From: Cyanobacteria bacterium UBA9971
Lineage (GTDB): Bacteria; Cyanobacteriota; Vampirovibrionia; Gastranaerophilales; UBA9971
Assembly: GCA_003499955.1 (NCBI GenBank)
Contig: DNRP01000049.1
Span: 7,069-12,968, forward strand
Direction: 5' to 3'
Length of the DNA: 5,900 nucleotides
This document shows positions 5,010 through 5,900 of this stretch, piece after piece; position 1 is the first letter of the stretch, and every line of letters begins with the position of its first letter. Made by a program: the position numbers and the translations under genes. The notes below the pieces were generated by a model. The model saw only the letters and a program-made list of their open reading frames with translations, made no database searches and was not told the origin of the DNA.

Positions 5010-5900
5010 TTAAGTATTATTTGTTGAAAACTTTTTATAAAGATCTGAAGCTTTCAAACTGCCTGGATTTGAATTAAGAGCAGATGAAGAAGAGCTGAAA
5101 TTATTGGTTGATTTTGCTGTTGTTTCTGTTTTTTCGGCAGAAGCCTGATTTGAACCTGCGGAAGCATTCGTTTTGAGTCTGCCCGCCATTAATTTTACAA
5201 ACCAGTTTTTACTTTTTGCTTTTTCTTTTTCAGTTTCTACCATTTTTTCATGAGTTGTAGGGAATAATGGTTGACCGACAAGCAGTCTTGTGAGGGATTC
5301 ATAACTGAAAGCGGAAACAGCTATTACAGCACCGTTGCCTACAAGTGAAAGGCTTGAAAGAGCTTTACCCATTTGGTTGAAGGCATAACTAATCCAGAGG
5401 GACACACCCTGTCTTGCCGAATCCTGAACAGCTCTTTGATTTCCTTTTTTACTGGCCGCGTCTTTATTTTTTGTTTCGCCGAGTGTTACGTTATAAGCAT
5501 CAACAGCAAGGAAAGGCACTGTTGTAAAACCTGTAAATTTCATCGCTGTGCTAAGTTCGTGAGGGGCATATTCCATTACCGCTGTGCTAAAAAAGTTTTT
5601 CTTATTTTTTTGATAACGTCCTTTTGCTTCTTTAATATTGTTTTCATCTATATTACCAACTTTTTTATTAACTTTATCAGCCCATTTATTAACATTTTTT
5701 ATAAATTGTTCAGAATAAAATGAGCTTTTTTCAGGTCCTTTGAAAGGCTTTTTGCCAAAAAGTTTAAGAACAGGATTTATTAAAGCTCTTCCTACTATTC
5801 CTGAGAATTCAACCGGAAAATAAAGTATATTCCAAGCTTCTTTAGAATATCTGTATAATGGGCTTCTTCCTATTATCAGGTCTTTGTTGTTTTTTACATG
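5010..5900 (-). CDS. Membrane-associated protein of unknown function, N-terminus off window (partial)
   Basis: The minus-strand frame is open from the right edge to TAA at 5012-5010, giving 296 visible residues. An ATG occurs at 5576, but the 108 codons upstream are open, protein-like and hold no ATG, GTG or TTG, so translation very likely starts beyond 5900. Visible parts (numbered from the edge) are a moderately hydrophobic stretch (about 23-48, containing PVEFSGIVG), a charged segment (49-102), a hydrophobic helix (about 119-140), a basic loop (143-155), a hydrophobic segment (about 163-176) and another (183-213). A Ser/Thr/Asn-rich tail (about 243-296) has five serines in a row. Hydrophobic helix, basic loop, hydrophobic segments and polar tail is the same order as in the next two genes. 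I recognise no family and no catalytic motif. It may belong to one operon with them, since no clear terminator follows. Confidence 0.8.
   Translation of the reverse strand, partial: HVKNNKDLIIGRSPLYRYSKEAWNILYFPVEFSGIVGRALINPVLKLFGKKPFKGPEKSSFYSEQFIKNVNKWADKVNKKVGNIDENNIKEAKGRYQKNKKNFFSTAVMEYAPHELSTAMKFTGFTTVPFLAVDAYNVTLGETKNKDAASKKGNQRAVQDSARQGVSLWISYAFNQMGKALSSLSLVGNGAVIAVSAFSYESLTRLLVGQPLFPTTHEKMVETEKEKAKSKNWFVKLMAGRLKTNASAGSNQASAEKTETTAKSTNNFSSSSSALNSNPGSLKASDLYKKFSTNNT

Noticed and set aside
5373..5723. Plus-strand open frame of about 116 codons
   Set aside because: It is antisense to the open minus-strand frame running to the right edge, is rich in Phe, Ile and Cys as expected from complementing Lys/Glu-rich coding sequence, and shows no motif.
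1..5900. Mobile element, toxin-antitoxin, CRISPR or phage defence island
   Set aside because: No transposase, integrase, nuclease, toxin fold or regularly spaced repeat is visible. The STAND-like ATPase resembles defence NTPases only at the P-loop level, and its effector part cannot be seen.

Overview
The window is strongly AT-rich and every gene I can support lies on the minus strand. There are five protein-coding genes: two cut by the window edges and three complete. I see no tRNA, rRNA, CRISPR array, insertion sequence or integrase. TGG is used for tryptophan and the reading frames use the standard code. The AT-rich composition, bacterial two-component signalling, Shine-Dalgarno-type ribosome sites and a set of small lysine- and asparagine-rich membrane proteins (one with an N-terminal ISFSG motif) remind me of gut Gastranaerophilales/Melainabacteria (non-photosynthetic Cyanobacteriota). 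That placement is an impression from style, not a proof; other AT-rich bacteria are possible.

Reading the minus strand from right to left. (1) 5900 to 5010 is the C-terminal 296 residues of a membrane-associated protein whose start lies beyond the right edge. Its frame stays open to base 5900 with no ATG, GTG or TTG upstream of 5576, so the internal ATG at 5576 is probably not the true start. (2) After about 140 bases holding two small inverted repeats and a strong ribosome site, two genes of unknown function (4869-4198 and 4196-3552) are separated by one base and are almost certainly translationally coupled. All three genes share a layout of one hydrophobic helix, a short lysine/arginine-rich loop, and one or two further hydrophobic segments. 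I suggest a local family of diverged paralogues.

(3) A roughly 108-base AT-only spacer carries a near-perfect 17-base direct repeat with an 18-base period that includes -10-like hexamers. It precedes a 663-residue hybrid histidine kinase (3443-1452) with the order receiver, receiver, PAS, HisKA, HATPase. Both receivers and the kinase core keep all their key residues, yet the protein has no membrane segment and no output domain. (4) About 110 bases further on begins a STAND-like P-loop ATPase (1338 to the left edge, 446 residues visible) with Walker A, Walker B, an arginine sensor, a GxP motif and a winged-helix-like region. Its C-terminal sensor or output part lies outside the window.

The kinase and the ATPase may form a soluble signalling pair. 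What they control, and whether they have any link to the membrane proteins, cannot be read from this sequence. The strongest leads are the pairing of an output-less double-receiver kinase with a STAND ATPase, the cysteine-rich PAS domain, the tandem repeat in front of the kinase gene, and the three-gene membrane-protein cluster.
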